From Vasconcelosia minhoensis LEGE 07310 (GTDB taxonomy: Bacteria > Cyanobacteriota > Cyanobacteriia > Phormidesmidales > Phormidesmidaceae), in assembly GCF_015207255.1 (NCBI RefSeq), contig NZ_JADEXG010000010.1, positions 44,775 through 108,774 on the forward strand: a stretch of DNA of 64,000 nucleotides, in the 5' to 3' direction. The position numbers were made by a program, and so were the translations under genes. The notes below the pieces were generated by a model, which was not told the origin of the DNA, made no database searches, and worked only from the letters and a program-made list of their open reading frames with translations. This document shows, one piece after another, positions 62,425-64,000 of the stretch. Each line of letters starts with the position of its first letter. Within the stretch, counting starts at the first letter, position 1.

Positions 62425-64000
62425 CTAGCCAGTCGTGAAGTTGTTTTGGTCGTTGAGCGCCGAGGCTTGTATATTCGCCGCCTGCAGCACCACATTGTCA
62501 CTAATGCTGATCAAGGTATCCGCTGCGCGCTCTCCGCTGCCCTGGCTAAAGCTCAGGTCCTCAAAGCTGACGCCGCCCATCAGGCTGATCAGGTCTGTGC
62601 CTAGCTCAAAGTCGCTGAGGTAGGTGTAGGTGCCGTCATTGAGGGCAAAGGTATCCGCGCCGCTGCCCCCTATCAGGGTGTTGACATTCCCCAGGCCGCC
62701 GTTGAGCAAGTCATCGCCGGCGCCGGTCTCGATGTAGTCGTCGCCTGCCCCGGTGAGGATGTCTTTGTTCCCGGCACTATCGGGGTCAAGCATATAGATG
62801 ATGTTGTCGCCATCGCCAGCATCCACGCTATCGGTGCCGGTGCCGAGACCCAGCGAGTCGCTGCCGCTGCCGCTGGTGATGCTGTAGTTGCCGTTCTCTA
62901 GGTAGACCGTATTCTCGCCGTCACCCAGGTCGAGGCTGTTGACTCCACCCCCACCGTTGACGGTGTAGATGAAGTCATCGCCACTGCCGGTGCTGACGCT
63001 ATCGTTGCCGGTGCCAAGGCCAATCGTGTTGTTGCCAGAGCCGGTGAGGGTATGGTTTCCGGCCGGTGCCCAGAAGTCGTCGTCGCCGCTGCCCAGGTCG
63101 ATAGTATTGTCGCCGGCTCCATTGCCCGCGGCATAGACGAAGTCGTTGCCGCTGCCGGCTTCGACATAGGTATCCCCATCACTGATGCCGATGATATCGT
63201 TGCCGGCTTTAGCACCGATGGTGTCGTTGCCTTCGCTGCCCGACCAGATGTTGTCGTCGCCGTCGGTGCCGGCAATCACGTCGTCGGGAGATTTACCGCT
63301 GTTGAACTCGGCATCGGTGTTGCTGAACAGGTCGCCCTCATAGGATTGTCCGGCTTGGAAGGCGTTGCCGACGACGATGTTGTCGGTGTTGACGTAGATA
63401 GTGGCGGCTTTGCCGTTGACGGTGGGGACAACCTCAATCGCTAGGGCTTGGCTATCGCTGAGGCCGCCGGAGTCGGTGACGCTGACTTCGAGGTTGTAGG
63501 TATTGTCGCTGCCGCTGTCTTGGGGGTTTTCGAAGTCGGGGGCGCTGTTGAAGCTGACCACGCCGCTACTGGCGTCGATGTTGAATAGGGCCGCATCGAC
63601 GCCGCCGGTGAGGCTGTAGGTGAGGCCGCTGCCTTCGCTGTCTGTGTCGTCGCTGGTTTCGACGTCGATGGCAGTGGTTTGGTTTTCCGGTACGCTGTTG
63701 CTGTCGGGGCTGGTGATGGTGGGAGCCTGGTTGGCACGGCGACCAAACACCACGTAGCTCTCGCCAGAAGAGCCGCCGTTGGGGTTAGCACCGTCTGCGC
63801 CAATAATCAGGTCATCGATGCCGTCGCCGTTGAGGTCCCCGGCCCCGCTCACCGAACGGCCGGAGAGGTCACCGGCATCAATGCCGTTAAGCACAAAGCC
63901 GTTACTGCCATTCAGGCTAGAGAGCTCTAAACTGCCGCTGTTACCGACAGCGCTGCCGCCAAACACCACGTAGCTCTCGCCAGAATAGCTGCCGTTGGGG
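62425..64000 (-). CDS. FG-GAP / cadherin-like / RTX-like adhesin, second copy (5' end outside window)
   Basis: About 525 residues are visible; the frame is open to the window edge. The order is the end of an FG-GAP unit and one full FG-GAP unit (NGFVLNGIDAGDLSGRSVSG), one cadherin-like module (about 63430-63730) and the RTX-like tail ending DQNNFTTG. It is nearly identical to the intact copy at 56621, but it has one cadherin-like module where that copy has three. Substitutions are few (for example AALFNIDAS for ESLFSIDAS). It is probably secreted and calcium-binding, as for its paralogue. Confidence 0.88.
   Translation of the reverse strand, partial: PNGSYSGESYVVFGGSAVGNSGSLELSSLNGSNGFVLNGIDAGDLSGRSVSGAGDLNGDGIDDLIIGADGANPNGGSSGESYVVFGRRANQAPTITSPDSNSVPENQTTAIDVETSDDTDSEGSGLTYSLTGGVDAALFNIDASSGVVSFNSAPDFENPQDSGSDNTYNLEVSVTDSGGLSDSQALAIEVVPTVNGKAATIYVNTDNIVVGNAFQAGQSYEGDLFSNTDAEFNSGKSPDDVIAGTDGDDNIWSGSEGNDTIGAKAGNDIIGISDGDTYVEAGSGNDFVYAAGNGAGDNTIDLGSGDDDFWAPAGNHTLTGSGNNTIGLGTGNDSVSTGSGDDFIYTVNGGGGVNSLDLGDGENTVYLENGNYSITSGSGSDSLGLGTGTDSVDAGDGDNIIYMLDPDSAGNKDILTGAGDDYIETGAGDDLLNGGLGNVNTLIGGSGADTFALNDGTYTYLSDFELGTDLISLMGGVSFEDLSFSQGSGERAADTLISISDNVVLQAANIQASALNDQNNFTTG

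Overview
The window comes from a cyanobacterial chromosome. The palindrome GCGATCGC (HIP1) recurs throughout. Several families are cyanobacterial or plastid-linked: BtpA, a Tic20 homologue, DUF1815, DUF2839, and a VKOR-thioredoxin fusion. The DNA is moderately GC-rich (my impression by eye, not computed). Species cannot be fixed from this alone. No rRNA, tRNA, CRISPR array, prophage or intact insertion sequence was seen.

Positions 1 to about 42,900 are mostly housekeeping genes in short operons on both strands. They include the recA 3' end, an FHA protein, DUF1815 and DUF2839 proteins, a degenerate DinG-like helicase, tyrA, a PAS-GAF histidine kinase and lepA. The UDP-sugar pair uxs and ugd follows, then a YbjN-like protein, a dynamin-like GTPase, VKOR-Trx, btpA, rimO, a DEAD-box helicase, Tic20, a FAH-family enzyme, rpsF, DedA and an SLH protein. 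Further on are a DUF255 thioredoxin protein, two alkaline-phosphatase-superfamily enzymes flanking lgt, a Crp/Fnr regulator, a DM13 protein, aroE, Uma2, YggT, upp, a two-component pair, two TVP38/TMEM64 proteins, a MscS-type channel and an ATP-grasp enzyme.

Positions 43,794 to 56,539 hold a surface-glycan cluster, all on the + strand. It comprises a GalE-type epimerase, a GT2 glycosyltransferase, and two tandem paralogous proteins of about 900 residues that each carry two GT2 domains. A Wzm/Wzt-type ABC exporter, a SAM methyltransferase and a membrane-anchored clan-A glycoside hydrolase complete it. The methyltransferase and the exporter ATPase end in homologous C-terminal domains. This suggests a cap-and-recognise export mechanism like that of capped O-antigens, but with the recognition-type domain also on the capping enzyme. 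The GT and ABC part looks AT-richer and lacks HIP1 sites for about 6.6 kb, consistent with transfer. The uxs/ugd pair at 9.9-12.3 kb could supply UDP-glucuronate and UDP-xylose to it.

Positions 56,621 to 64,000 (- strand) hold giant adhesin-like genes built from FG-GAP, cadherin-like and RTX-like calcium-binding repeats. One copy is intact, with seven FG-GAP units (a predicted seven-bladed propeller). One copy runs off the window end. Between them are two fragments of a third copy, one on each side of a TIGR03032-type gene, suggesting that the middle of a former adhesin gene was replaced. Strong hairpins follow each adhesin 3' end.
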